Shown: one piece after another, positions 24,584-34,100 of the stretch | Position numbering within the stretch: position 1 is the first letter of the stretch | Layout: every line of letters starts with the position of its first letter | Assembly: GCA_028283505.1 (NCBI GenBank) | Contig: JAPOFX010000002.1 | Location: forward strand, 1-64,000 | Direction: 5' to 3' | From: Candidatus Poseidoniales archaeon | GTDB lineage: Archaea > Thermoplasmatota > Poseidoniia > Poseidoniales > Thalassarchaeaceae | DNA length: 64,000 bases | Translations under genes and position numbers: made by a program | Notes under the pieces: model-generated | The model's input: only the letters and a program-made list of their open reading frames with translations | What the model was told of the DNA's origin: nothing | Database searches by the model: none

Positions 24584-26716
24584 ATGAGAACAGCACAGGC
24601 TGGTGCAATTGTTGTAATTTTACTACTGTCATTGATTCCTCAGACTGTTTCCTCCGAAGGTAATGAGGCAGAGTTGATTTTACAGGGGGAAAGCGAAGAG
24701 TCAGGGCCTTTTTGGATCCTGTTTACATGTAAGCTAGAGTCATGTCCAGGAATGGAGCTATCAATCATTTCGGATGGCGAGAGCTTCTATTATTCAGATA
24801 CTCATCACGTAGAATGGAGTGGTATTGTAAAAAATTCCGTCGAATGGGAGTTAATGGGAAGTAATTCACTGGGGCCCGAGGATTTCATCATCAGTTCAAT
24901 ATCTAACGATAATGAGGGAGTAATTGAGGAGGAAGATCTTCCTGATATTATCCCTTCTCCCGGGCAGAATTCTGACTGGCCATTTATTGATTATTCCTCT
25001 AATTGCCAACTAAATAGATGTGATGAAACTAATTGGGAGGGAGATAGGTTAACTTTTACTGGTTCCTTGCAAAACTCTTCTGATGAAGATGCAATATTGG
25101 TGTTGGGAGATTTTGGAGATGTCGTTGAGATTTCCAAAATCAACAGTAGAAATTTAGTGGATTTAGAAGTCTGGTACAGAGGAGAGGAAAAGACTCTCGT
25201 TAGGAGTATTTCATCTTCCAACTTCGAAGGGTTACTGTTAGATTACCCTCAGGATTCTCAACTTTGGATTCGTATAGTACATTCCAGTTTGGGAGAGCTC
25301 TCCCCATATCAGTTCGATATAGTCCGTTTTGACGGAGACAGGGAAGGACCTGACGGACATGAGTTGCCTAATCCATGGATTTACGGCTACCAATTGCATG
25401 CGAATTCCACAAATGACAATGTCTTTCGAGGACATATATCGACTGGCGATGTCGAGGGTGACTCAATCTTGGTATCTTCGGGATCTAAGATTTTGATACG
25501 GTTAGAGTGTGAATTTACTGGAGGGGTTTCACTCGACATAGTAATTCACGAGATAGGGAATATGACCAGAAAGATTCTAGAAAATTTAGATGGCTGTCCT
25601 GAAGATTTGCAAACCCCAGAATCTACAATTGGTGTGGAATTTACTATGAGATCTGAGGTTCTTTCTGAATGGCGCATTGAAATTAATTCTCACACCAACG
25701 GTGATGGAAGTCTGAACGGTGATGCTCCTGACTTTCTTTGGACCGAAACGGGTCCTTCTGAATTTTGGACGAATCTAAGGCCTGGTCCTGGTTCCGTATC
25801 AGGGAGTCTTGGATTAGGGGATTCAGTAGACATTCACCCACTGGAAATCAATGATGAAAACGGTTCCCTAATAATGATTAGATCGGAAATTGATTCACCT
25901 GTCACATATCAGATACAGGAATTGAAGCAAGATGGATGGCAGATTTTGAATTATACTAATGGGGCAATGATTAGTTTGCCTAAGGGCAATCATGCGATTA
26001 GGGTGGAGGGGCTTTCTCCGATTATCGGGGATGTTAATTATGAGTTCACAATACTTTACTTGGGCGAAAACATTCCCGATGAGGGGGAGTTCAGAGACAT
26101 GTCCCATCTTTTTACCAACTTCTACGTTCTAATTGGATTTCTAATGATTCTTCCTTTACTTGTGGTCCTGTGGTGGAATCGATCTGCAATCACCCAAAGA
26201 GACGGGGCTATGAAAGTTAACCAAAAACATGAGATTGAGAGATTAATTAGGCTCAGAGAAAAACTAACAAAATCAATGATTGAAGATATAGTTGATCCAA
26301 GAGAGATTGAGAATGCACTTGGGAAATTGGGAGAAACTCCATGGGAGGGTGTACTGGAGGAGTGGGGAAGCCCGGGCCTAAGGCATATGACCGACCAAAT
26401 TGAGATTTGTGCTTGGCGCCCCATGGATGGTAGTTTCCTAATCATTGGCATTAGGACATTCGAAAAGAAGTGGACCCTGGCTGCATTAAATCTGAATTCT
26501 CCTGAGGGTTCAAATGTCGAAATTAATGGCATAAATCCATCATATGTTTATGAAGGCCGGGATATTTTCCTCGATTCATTAGAGCCTCACAGTAAGAAAT
26601 TCTTGAGGATTTCAATAGGGGGAAATCCTTCAAGTATAGAGCTGGAGATATCTGGTTTGGTTAGTGGTGAACCATTAGCTGCAGTTCCCAGAGAGGCATT
26701 ATCGTGGGAGAAATAG
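24584..26716 (+). CDS. Exported single-pass membrane protein with folded cytoplasmic domain
   Basis: The 710-aa protein has a signal peptide (GAIVVILLLSLIPQTVSSEG), an acidic beta-rich ectodomain of about 480 residues, a membrane span (YVLIGFLMILPLLVVLWW, near residues 513-530) and a cytoplasmic part of about 180 residues. The cytoplasmic part looks folded, not tail-like. It opens with a helical segment (EIERLIRLREKLTKSMIED) and continues with strands (GSFLIIGIRTFEKKWTLAAL). Paired cysteines in the ectodomain (KLESCPGME, CQLNRCDE) may form disulfides. It is divergent from arcS and convergent with dnaJ, whose stop lies 6 nt away. No family was recognised. Confidence 0.8.
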   Translation: MRTAQAGAIVVILLLSLIPQTVSSEGNEAELILQGESEESGPFWILFTCKLESCPGMELSIISDGESFYYSDTHHVEWSGIVKNSVEWELMGSNSLGPEDFIISSISNDNEGVIEEEDLPDIIPSPGQNSDWPFIDYSSNCQLNRCDETNWEGDRLTFTGSLQNSSDEDAILVLGDFGDVVEISKINSRNLVDLEVWYRGEEKTLVRSISSSNFEGLLLDYPQDSQLWIRIVHSSLGELSPYQFDIVRFDGDREGPDGHELPNPWIYGYQLHANSTNDNVFRGHISTGDVEGDSILVSSGSKILIRLECEFTGGVSLDIVIHEIGNMTRKILENLDGCPEDLQTPESTIGVEFTMRSEVLSEWRIEINSHTNGDGSLNGDAPDFLWTETGPSEFWTNLRPGPGSVSGSLGLGDSVDIHPLEINDENGSLIMIRSEIDSPVTYQIQELKQDGWQILNYTNGAMISLPKGNHAIRVEGLSPIIGDVNYEFTILYLGENIPDEGEFRDMSHLFTNFYVLIGFLMILPLLVVLWWNRSAITQRDGAMKVNQKHEIERLIRLREKLTKSMIEDIVDPREIENALGKLGETPWEGVLEEWGSPGLRHMTDQIEICAWRPMDGSFLIIGIRTFEKKWTLAALNLNSPEGSNVEINGINPSYVYEGRDIFLDSLEPHSKKFLRISIGGNPSSIELEISGLVSGEPLAAVPREALSWEK

Positions 26717-26722
26717 GAGTAA

Positions 26723-27859
26723 TCACCCCCTCCTCCTAGAAGCCTCTCGCCTAATCCTGTCCTCGATTCCCTCTTTATCTGAGCCGAGTAAATCCGCCAT
26801 CGATGAGATTTTTTTCTTCTGTTCTCTGGTTAGTTTTTCTGGCATATCCAATTTTAAGACTACCATTACCGAACCCCTCCTTGAGCTCCCCTGAATAGGT
26901 AGGCCCCTTCCTTTTATCTGGATAGTATCGCCGGGTTGCGATCCTGGATCTATTTTTACAGTCAGGCTCTTACCATCAATATGTGGTAGCTCAATTTTTG
27001 ATCCTAAAACGAGGTCTGAGAATCCCACAGGGAGGCCCATTAGTAAATCGGAAGAGTCCCTTTCAAACCAAGGATGCCTCTGCACCTCTATCTCGATGTA
27101 TAGATCCCCTGGAGGCCCTTTTTCTGATCTTGAGGCACCTCCATATCCCCTCATTCTTAGCCTGACTCCTGATGTAATCCCGGGTGGGATTGTGAACTTA
27201 ACCCTCTTACTCTGTTGAGACCTTCCTTGTCCGCGGCATGATTCGCAAGGGTCTGTAATTATCTTTCCAATTCCTCCACATGATGGGCATTCTGAGACAG
27301 ATCTTTGGGTGAATGGCCCAAGTCTCTCAAGCCTCTCAACTCTTCCTCTTCCATCACATGCCGGACAGGATTTGACATTGTTTGGATCCTTGGAGCCAGA
27401 ACCATCACAGTCTATGCAATTTCTTAACGCCTCTATCTCTATCTCTTCTTCAGAACCGTCCATTGCTACTTGGAAGGCGACCTTGTGACGATAGATAAGA
27501 TCGTCTCCTTTTGTTGACCGCCTCTTTGATGATCCGAAGAATTGGTTGAAGATGCCATCGAAGCCTCCACCGAATAAATCGTCCAGAGATATATTCACCC
27601 CTTGGAATCCTCCAGGCCCGAAGGGAGATCCTCCTGGTCCATTATGGCCGAACATATCGTACTTTCTTCTCTCCTCTGGATTTGAAAGAATGGCATAAGC
27701 CTCCTGTACTTCTTTGAATTTTTTCTCTGCACCAGAATCATCAGGATTCTTGTCAGGATGAAACTTTCTCGCCAATGACCTAAAGGCCTTCATGATGTCT
27801 CCGTCAGAGGCATTCCTGCTAAGGCCGAGAACCTCGTAGTAGTCCCTCTTCTCCGTCAT
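26723..27859 (-). CDS. dnaJ: Chaperone DnaJ (type I Hsp40)
   Basis: The 378-aa co-chaperone stimulates DnaK ATPase activity and delivers unfolded clients. Domains in order are a J domain (residues 5-70, with HPD at 34-36 in RKFHPDKNP), a Gly/Phe-rich linker (about 74-110), four CxxCxGxG zinc-finger repeats (CIDCDGSG, CPACDGRG, CPSCGGIG, CESCRGQG) and two C-terminal beta domains with DLYIEIEVQRHPWFERD. All hallmarks are intact and length is typical. No dnaK or grpE gene lies in this window. The neighbour upstream on the same strand is a zinc-ribbon membrane protein, 39 nt away. Confidence 0.96.
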   Translation of the reverse strand: MTEKRDYYEVLGLSRNASDGDIMKAFRSLARKFHPDKNPDDSGAEKKFKEVQEAYAILSNPEERRKYDMFGHNGPGGSPFGPGGFQGVNISLDDLFGGGFDGIFNQFFGSSKRRSTKGDDLIYRHKVAFQVAMDGSEEEIEIEALRNCIDCDGSGSKDPNNVKSCPACDGRGRVERLERLGPFTQRSVSECPSCGGIGKIITDPCESCRGQGRSQQSKRVKFTIPPGITSGVRLRMRGYGGASRSEKGPPGDLYIEIEVQRHPWFERDSSDLLMGLPVGFSDLVLGSKIELPHIDGKSLTVKIDPGSQPGDTIQIKGRGLPIQGSSRRGSVMVVLKLDMPEKLTREQKKKISSMADLLGSDKEGIEDRIRREASRRRG

Positions 27860-27898
27860 CTTGTTACATGCTGTGTAAGGGGTGATTTGAATCGTTCC

Positions 27899-28669
27899 CT
27901 ATTGAATCAATAAATTTCCGCATGATGAGCAGTACTGAGACCCGCTGTTATTGATCACTCCACACTGGCCGCATGATACTACAGGCTTGACGGTGGATGT
28001 TGTGGCTGGACCATCCCATGGACTGTTTCCTGCTTTTGACTTGGACTCCTTTTTCGCTAATTTCTTCTGAGTCTTTATTTTCGCTTTTTCTTGTTTGTTT
28101 TTCATTTTCTGGAGTCTCCTCTCAGCAGACCTGTCCAATGATGAGCTGAGTAGACTTGAAAACGAAGTTTTACTTTGTTTTTGCTTTGTCTCTTCAATTG
28201 CTTCCTCGTCAACGATAGTCTGCATTCCTGAAACACGAACCTCGGCCTCATACCCATCTTCAACCTCGGTCTCACTCATCTCAGTATTCAGACTGCCAAC
28301 ACTACCTGACATCCTTTTGGTGAGTTTTTTGCTTGCCCTTTTGCTAGGGGAGTTTGCTTTGGCCTCGAGTTTCTGTAGGGCCTTATCTGACCTCTCGTCC
28401 CAAAGTCCCCTGTCCTCACTCTTGTAAGTCTTGGACAATCTCCCTATTGCTTTAGATCTGTGATACTCATGATCCTCTATTCTGGAATATCTGGTAACCA
28501 TAAACAATCCAACAAGGATAGCAATGACATGCAATGTTGCTTCTAGAGTGAAATCGTTTGAGATGACTTCATCTAGGGCGGGAATTCCAAGTCTTAAAGC
28601 AATAATACACATCGTTGGTACAACCAATAATGCTAATGATACTGCTGGAGAACGATTGGTCATGGTCAT
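27899..28669 (-). CDS. Two-span membrane protein with C-terminal zinc ribbon
   Basis: The 256-aa protein has two hydrophobic spans near the N-terminus (VSLALLVVPTMCIIALRLGI and LHVIAILVGLFMVTRY). A long basic, alanine/lysine-rich and probably coiled or disordered middle follows (for example KMKNKQEKAKIKTQKKLAKK). The C-terminal zinc ribbon has CGQCGVIN and CSSCGNLLI. With both spans at the N-terminus the rest would be cytoplasmic. The highly basic middle could contact nucleic acid or acidic lipids. It lies 39 nt upstream of dnaJ on the same strand and may be co-transcribed with it. No known family was identified. Confidence 0.78.
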   Translation of the reverse strand: MTMTNRSPAVSLALLVVPTMCIIALRLGIPALDEVISNDFTLEATLHVIAILVGLFMVTRYSRIEDHEYHRSKAIGRLSKTYKSEDRGLWDERSDKALQKLEAKANSPSKRASKKLTKRMSGSVGSLNTEMSETEVEDGYEAEVRVSGMQTIVDEEAIEETKQKQSKTSFSSLLSSSLDRSAERRLQKMKNKQEKAKIKTQKKLAKKESKSKAGNSPWDGPATTSTVKPVVSCGQCGVINNSGSQYCSSCGNLLIQ

Positions 28670-28750
28670 TGCTCAGAAATTTACCATTTGAACCATTCGT
28701 GTTGAAGATTCAGGCAACATAACTTTCAGCCTATGCCATGTCGAGTGGGC

Positions 28751-29263
28751 ATGATAAGGGAGATTGAGGTCTCTACCACAATACAGCCTTACGAAGACCT
28801 GAATTTAGTTGTGGATTCAGTAAGGTCATTTTTTCCAGATTGGGATCCCGACTTGCCTTCAAGAGATGATGGCTTTCCCTCGAACAATTCTCATGAAATA
28901 ATTCATGGTTTCTCTTCTTCATTGGACTTGTTCTTGGATGCAATTAGAAGGCAGTCAATACTTGATACTGCATTGGATGCGATGACAATGGATGGGGATA
29001 ACAGTATCTGCGAGTTCTCGATATCTAGACTTGCGTCTATGGCTGGCAAAGTTTCTTTTACTCTTGGTGAAAGGGTATTTGGAGGAAGTATAGACGTTTG
29101 TATCACTGGCACTAAGTTATTGCTATGGCTGGAATCTGCGACATGGCACGAGGGAAGGAGAGGAGTTCCAAGATACGTCGGAGATGATATTTCGATGCAG
29201 AGAGATGGCAGATACACGGAGTGGTTCGACAAGAGTGGAAACTCAATCAGGGGTCCGGATTAG
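28751..29263 (+). CDS. UPF0201 (DUF54) RNA-binding-like protein
   Basis: From the ATG at 28751 the protein has 170 aa. It matches the archaeal UPF0201 pattern: an N-terminal strand and Pro-Tyr-Glu-Asp segment (EIEVSTTIQPYEDLNLV), then FFPDW, a central helix (LFLDAIRRQSILDTALDAM), and a C-terminal strand pair (GSIDVCITGTKLLLWLE). The family resembles ribosomal protein L5-like RNA-binding folds, but its function is not established. An ATG at 28733 would add six residues. I prefer 28751 because a TATA-like AACATAACTT lies about 30 nt upstream and the family begins at this strand. The 3' end overlaps the convergent Pcp-Nudix gene by 17 nt. Confidence 0.75.
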   Translation: MIREIEVSTTIQPYEDLNLVVDSVRSFFPDWDPDLPSRDDGFPSNNSHEIIHGFSSSLDLFLDAIRRQSILDTALDAMTMDGDNSICEFSISRLASMAGKVSFTLGERVFGGSIDVCITGTKLLLWLESATWHEGRRGVPRYVGDDISMQRDGRYTEWFDKSGNSIRGPD

Positions 29264-30230
29264 ACTGTGGAATACCATTTAGACGCCAATCTTGTATAGT
29301 TGGCAAGTCCGCTGGTAGCCAATTTACTTCCAATAAATCTTCCCTGGCCAGCCATCGAGAGTCTCCGTGCTCCATGAGAGTTATTTCTTGGGGATCGACC
29401 AATCCACAATCAAAAATATGTAGATTCACATCCCTGTCCTCGTACGAATGGTCTATTTCGCAAATTTTCGATTTAGGACTGACTAGAATCCCTAGCTCTT
29501 CCTTAATCTCTCTGGAGAGAGCCTCCTGCATTGATTCACCCGGGTCCACCTTACCCCCGGGAAACTCCCACCATCCTGCCCAGGCATCTCCATCCGGCCT
29601 CATGCATGAAAAAATCCTATTTTCCTTATCTCTCAACAATGCACCGACTACCTTCAATTTTGGCCTATTTATCATCAGTCGGATTGCTGTTGAAACTACC
29701 TCGATCTGCCTTTCTAAATTCACTCTATCTGCTTTGGGTAGATGTATGAAGAGTATTGGAGTTCCGGAATTGGATGCCAGAGTTCTGAAATATGTTTCAT
29801 TACAAACAAAGCTCCCGGCATCGATGCTCCACTCAACGTCATCATCTGAATCAAACTCTTCATCGAAAGTGTGTATACTTACCGTTGTCTCAATCGTATT
29901 TGGAGAATTATGTTGAATAATTTCATTATCTAATTTCCTGCCAGAGTTATCGGGGAATTTCATTGAGATTTTATTTCTGGCATATCTTTCCAATTGAATA
30001 ATGTTCGATTTTCTGGAAAGTCCGAGAAGGACTACAGCATCAAATTTCTCAAAGCCTAAAATCTTCGAAGGGACGGTTGAGCCCGCCAAATCCACTGTCA
30101 GAATTCTATGGGATATTTGCACGCCTTCTATACCTGAGTTGAGGATTTCTTTTACCACCTGAGATGACTCATTTACTTGCTGATCGTGGAATGGCTCAAA
30201 GCCAGTCAAGAGAACTTTCCGGTCACTCAC
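29247..30230 (-). CDS. Pyroglutamyl-peptidase / Nudix hydrolase fusion protein
   Basis: The 327-aa protein (GTG start) joins two enzymes. Residues about 1-190 match pyrrolidone-carboxylate peptidase (family C15), with the N-terminal VLLTGFEPF and all three catalytic residues in place: Glu81 in QLERYARN, Cys143 in AGSFVCNETYF and His163 in FIHLP. These normally remove N-terminal pyroglutamate from peptides. Residues about 193-320 are a MutT-type Nudix domain with a perfect Nudix box at 226-248 (GKVDPGESMQEALSREIKEELGI), close to 8-oxo-dGTPase and CTP-pyrophosphatase types. There is no stop or frameshift between the two parts, and the linker (NRPKLKVVGALLR) is short. The physiological link is unknown. 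It converges on the UPF0201 gene with a 17-nt overlap. Confidence 0.88.
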   Translation of the reverse strand: MSDRKVLLTGFEPFHDQQVNESSQVVKEILNSGIEGVQISHRILTVDLAGSTVPSKILGFEKFDAVVLLGLSRKSNIIQLERYARNKISMKFPDNSGRKLDNEIIQHNSPNTIETTVSIHTFDEEFDSDDDVEWSIDAGSFVCNETYFRTLASNSGTPILFIHLPKADRVNLERQIEVVSTAIRLMINRPKLKVVGALLRDKENRIFSCMRPDGDAWAGWWEFPGGKVDPGESMQEALSREIKEELGILVSPKSKICEIDHSYEDRDVNLHIFDCGLVDPQEITLMEHGDSRWLAREDLLEVNWLPADLPTIQDWRLNGIPQSNPDP

Positions 30231-30315
30231 GGCTTTTGCTAACAGATGGTAAGAATAGTTTTTTTCGCATCATTTATCAGTCACATTCATCCATATTGGC
30301 AACCTCCAGATAGAT

Positions 30316-30642
30316 ATGGAGCACGATTATGTCGTCATCCTTCCGACCGAAGGCCATGAGGATGAGGTGACTACTGCAGGAGTAATCTCAGTGATCTGGA
30401 GAGAGTTAAGCGGAGGCGTTGGCCCATGGGGTGCATTGAGGCCAATTGTTGCGGTGATTCTTTCGCTAGTTCCGTTCCTTTTTCTGGGCCAGCACTTCAA
30501 TCGGCAACATAGGAAATCTGTCGGATGGTTTGTAATTCAATTCCCGCTACTATTGTCAATCTTCCTCTGGCCGGTATTATTCCTATGGTCGATTATTGAT
30601 GCATGGTGGGTCTCTAGCGGAATCGTGGCTAGGTCCAGATAG
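30316..30642 (+). CDS. Small two-span membrane protein
   Basis: The 108-aa protein has an acidic N-terminus (MEHDYVVILPTEGHEDE), a first hydrophobic span near residues 43-60 (RPIVAVILSLVPFLFLG) and a second near 70-95 (VIQFPLLLSIFLWPVLFLWSIIDAWW). It resembles small TM2-like proteins of unknown function only in general layout. It reads away from the Pcp-Nudix gene and converges on the next gene with one base between stop codons. Codon use and hydrophobicity support a real gene, but I cannot name it. Confidence 0.65.
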   Translation: MEHDYVVILPTEGHEDEVTTAGVISVIWRELSGGVGPWGALRPIVAVILSLVPFLFLGQHFNRQHRKSVGWFVIQFPLLLSIFLWPVLFLWSIIDAWWVSSGIVARSR

Positions 30643-30643
30643 T

Positions 30644-31117
30644 TCAGAAATCTTCTGGGAGTTGAATCGGGCTAAAGAGATGGCCTGGGCTGGTTGATTT
30701 CGATAATTGCGACCTTGTTACGTATTCCCAGTCCCTGAGAACTGCAAGAGCGGATAAAAATGGTAATTCTGTCTCATTTAGAACAGTTCTAATTATCGTG
30801 TCTAGTATGTCCATCCTATCTTGGTCAACTGATTCCAGTACCCTCTCAAGAGGGAATGAGTCTAGAATAGGGGACTCATTAATCGAATGTAATTCGCGAG
30901 GGGAAAATATCTCAATCGGAAGAGTCTCGTCACTTAATGAAGCTGTTTCCTGTAAATTTTCTAGTATTATTCGAATGTATTTGGATACCACCAAAGATAC
31001 CTCGATAATCGGTTGACTGTACTGATTGACGAAATTAACCATATTCTCATGTAGGAATAGTTGCTTCTCCTCAACCGAAGATGAGGGGCTGGGGATTTGG
31101 CCGCCATGATCATCCAT
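30644..31117 (-). CDS. Hypothetical cytoplasmic protein, helical
   Basis: The 157-aa protein has no signal peptide or membrane span. It is mostly predicted helix with an acidic, Leu/Ile-rich character (IIEVSLVVSKYIRIILENLQE, RMDILDTIIRTVLNE). I do not recognise a family. It lies 31 nt downstream of the divergently encoded... rather, on the same strand it precedes no other gene closely: the next minus-strand gene upstream is the calcium-repeat protein, whose stop lies 31 nt before this ATG, so the two could share a transcript. Confidence 0.6.
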   Translation of the reverse strand: MDDHGGQIPSPSSSVEEKQLFLHENMVNFVNQYSQPIIEVSLVVSKYIRIILENLQETASLSDETLPIEIFSPRELHSINESPILDSFPLERVLESVDQDRMDILDTIIRTVLNETELPFLSALAVLRDWEYVTRSQLSKSTSPGHLFSPIQLPEDF

Positions 31118-31148
31118 GTCTGGTCCAAGAGGAGGTCATTCATGAGTA

Positions 31149-34100
31149 CTAGGTTGATCTATCATCATATCTTATTGGAGACCCGCTATTCCCCCTTAGG
31201 CCATCTAGCAAGTCATCTTCAATCTCGAACTGGTCGTTCAGCCAGTCCCCGTCAGTATCCCAATTGGTGGGATCAGTGCCATCGGCAATCTGATCTCCGT
31301 CTATATCTAATACCCACCAGCCATAGACGTATTCACCCAGGAAGGTATTGGGCAAATGGTACTGATCGCCCGCAATCCTGTTGAATGAATCCGCCCATTC
31401 TCCATTCAGCAGGGTAATGTCATTACTGTTATCCACATTCTCATAATCCAAGTCGTTATCCTGAATGACCAACGCATACAGCATATCACTATCATTTATT
31501 TTATTCATTCTGAAATAATTGGTGGATATTGCTGAGCTCCCTGAGCAAGTACCCAGAAGGCTCTCTCTTAGTTGCCACCATTCTGAAACTTGGTTTCCAG
31601 AGCAATCTAGAAGACTAGAGTCCCGGATTAGTGAGGGGGATGACATGGAGGCATTCACCACGCCATAGTATTCTTGGAAATTATTGAACGGCTGGTAAAC
31701 ACAGCTTCCCCCTGAACAATCCCAGGACCCATCATTATCGGCATCTTGCCCTGCATCTGTAGGATCCGTTGGATCATGAGTGAACCAAGCCCAATCTAGG
31801 GCCGGTCTTGAGATAACGCCATTTGAAACTTGAACAGGCTTCCAAACTACGGAGGTAACTTGATGCCAGATCACAGAAATATGCATTAGGGACGTCCAAT
31901 TATCATTTGTCTCATTCCAGCCACGATAATACTCATAGAAATCTGGCATCATATCTCCGTCAGTATCGTTATCCAGTGGGTTAGTTCCATATTTGAAAAT
32001 CTCCCTGCCGTCTGATAGATTGCCGTCACGTAAATAGGAGTCCACTAGTCCACCAACAAAAACTGGCCTCATTACAATTGAGTCGTCATCTGAATCTTCA
32101 TCCAATGGGTGTGTCCCATTCTCGTACTCCATCCAATTTGAGAAAAGTAGTGGTTGTGTGCCTTGACCTAACTGCCACTCCTGAGAATATTCTGTGAATT
32201 GTCTGCCCTCCCAAAGACCTTGTGATGCTGGAACATCTGAGATTTGTCTATCAAACCAACCGTCTGAATCTGGATCATAATTAATGTCCAATGGATTTAC
32301 TGGATTTAGAGACCAGCGATAGTTATTCACTGGAAGGAATTCCCCATATATCGAGTAACAGAACTCCCATCCATCTGGCATATTGTCTGAATCAGAGTCT
32401 TCATCTGTGGGGTCACTAATGCCCGCCAGACTAAAATTGAAGTTATCTGAATCAACGGCATTTATCAGCCCTATTCTGTCTGAAGATTCTATGCTCTTGC
32501 TCTTGAAAATATCATACAGTTGGCCAAATGCTGCAACGTAATTCATTCCTTCCTCATCCATGAATGCATTGATGGCATCCGCACCATATGAAACCAAGCC
32601 AGTCTCATTAGGGATTGTCCCCACGGCTATTTTCTTACCATATATTCTCGATTCATATTCTGCAAGATTGTCAAACGACTCGGAGTCAGAAATTTGACCG
32701 TCTCCGTCGCAGTCATAGGAGTCTCCGTCAGAGTCTCTGTATACATCTGATCCGGTAAGTGGATTCATCTCCCAGATATTTTCTTCGAGATTCCACTGAG
32801 TAAACCAGTATTCGTAGCCATCACTCATCCCATCCCTGTCCGTGTCGACGTCATTTGGATCCGAGATTCCTAACAGAGAGGAAAGTAGCGGCTTAGCTGG
32901 CATTCCTGATAGCCAATCTTGATACTGCTCCATGGCAATCTTGGCCTTTCCTTCCTTTCCAAATAATATCCTAAATACTCTATTATTGGCCTCGGTTGGA
33001 TCTATCGAGTCTGCTTCTTCCCACATCCTAGGGGCGTCTGGAGGGGAGAGTGCACCGTTTGCGGGGTTATTATTGGTTAGATTGAGTTCCACCTGGTCAG
33101 TTATCCCATCCAAATCCGAGTCGTAATATCCATCACCGGCGACCAAGGGATTAAGGGTCCAGACAGAATCTGTTGAGTTCCATCTGGTAAATATCAGTTC
33201 GATTCCATCCAATAGACCATCTCCATCGGTATCAGGATCATTGGGGTCTGCAGTCAATCCCGAAGAGTTTCTCTGATCATCTGACATAAAATGCCCGAAG
33301 GATAACGTTGACTCAGCGGAAAGCCAGGGGGTGGGTAGTAGTTCTCCACCTACGCTAAGTAGGTAAAATTGAGGAGAAGTGACTAGTGGATCGGTTTCAC
33401 TCATGTTTCCATCAATTGAATTATACTCCTCCCAATTGTTCATCCCATCGCCGTCTGGGTCTCCATCTTGATCTCTTTCATCCACGGGATTTAGAGTCCA
33501 ATGCTCTTCGAAGAGGCTCCATCTGGCATGGTAAAATTCCCATCCATCAGGCATTCCGTCTCTATCAGAATCTGAGGAAAGGGGGTTCCCAGAACCAACA
33601 TCATTAGTTGTTGTACCATTAATCAGACTTAGATAAGCGGTACTTGTAAATTCTCCAAAGGATCCAGGGGCCAATCCAAGCCATGATGTATGGGATAAGT
33701 TCGTAGTGAAGTTTTCTGGGAATGGCAGCCCAGATTCCGTTTCATCATTGAAAATGATTTGATCTTTCAAATGGTATTCGAGCCAGTTAACTAGTTGTTC
33801 ATCTAAAGACAACGAGCCGTCCATATTGACGTCATACCCATCCCCATCTGGATTATTCAATGAATCGGAGCCATTTAGTGGGTTAATTCCCTTATTCGCT
33901 TTGTTCCAAGAACAGGCATATCTTGCCTCCCATCCATCGGGAAGTGAGTCCCCGTCCGAATCTCTGTTATTTGGATCAGTAGGTATCCAGGACAAAGCTG
34001 ACTCATTAGACTCGCCGTGAGATGGGAGCCCATCTCTGATTACATCATCAATAATTTGCCCCCACTGATACTCGCACAAGTTGGAAAGGCCATCACCATC

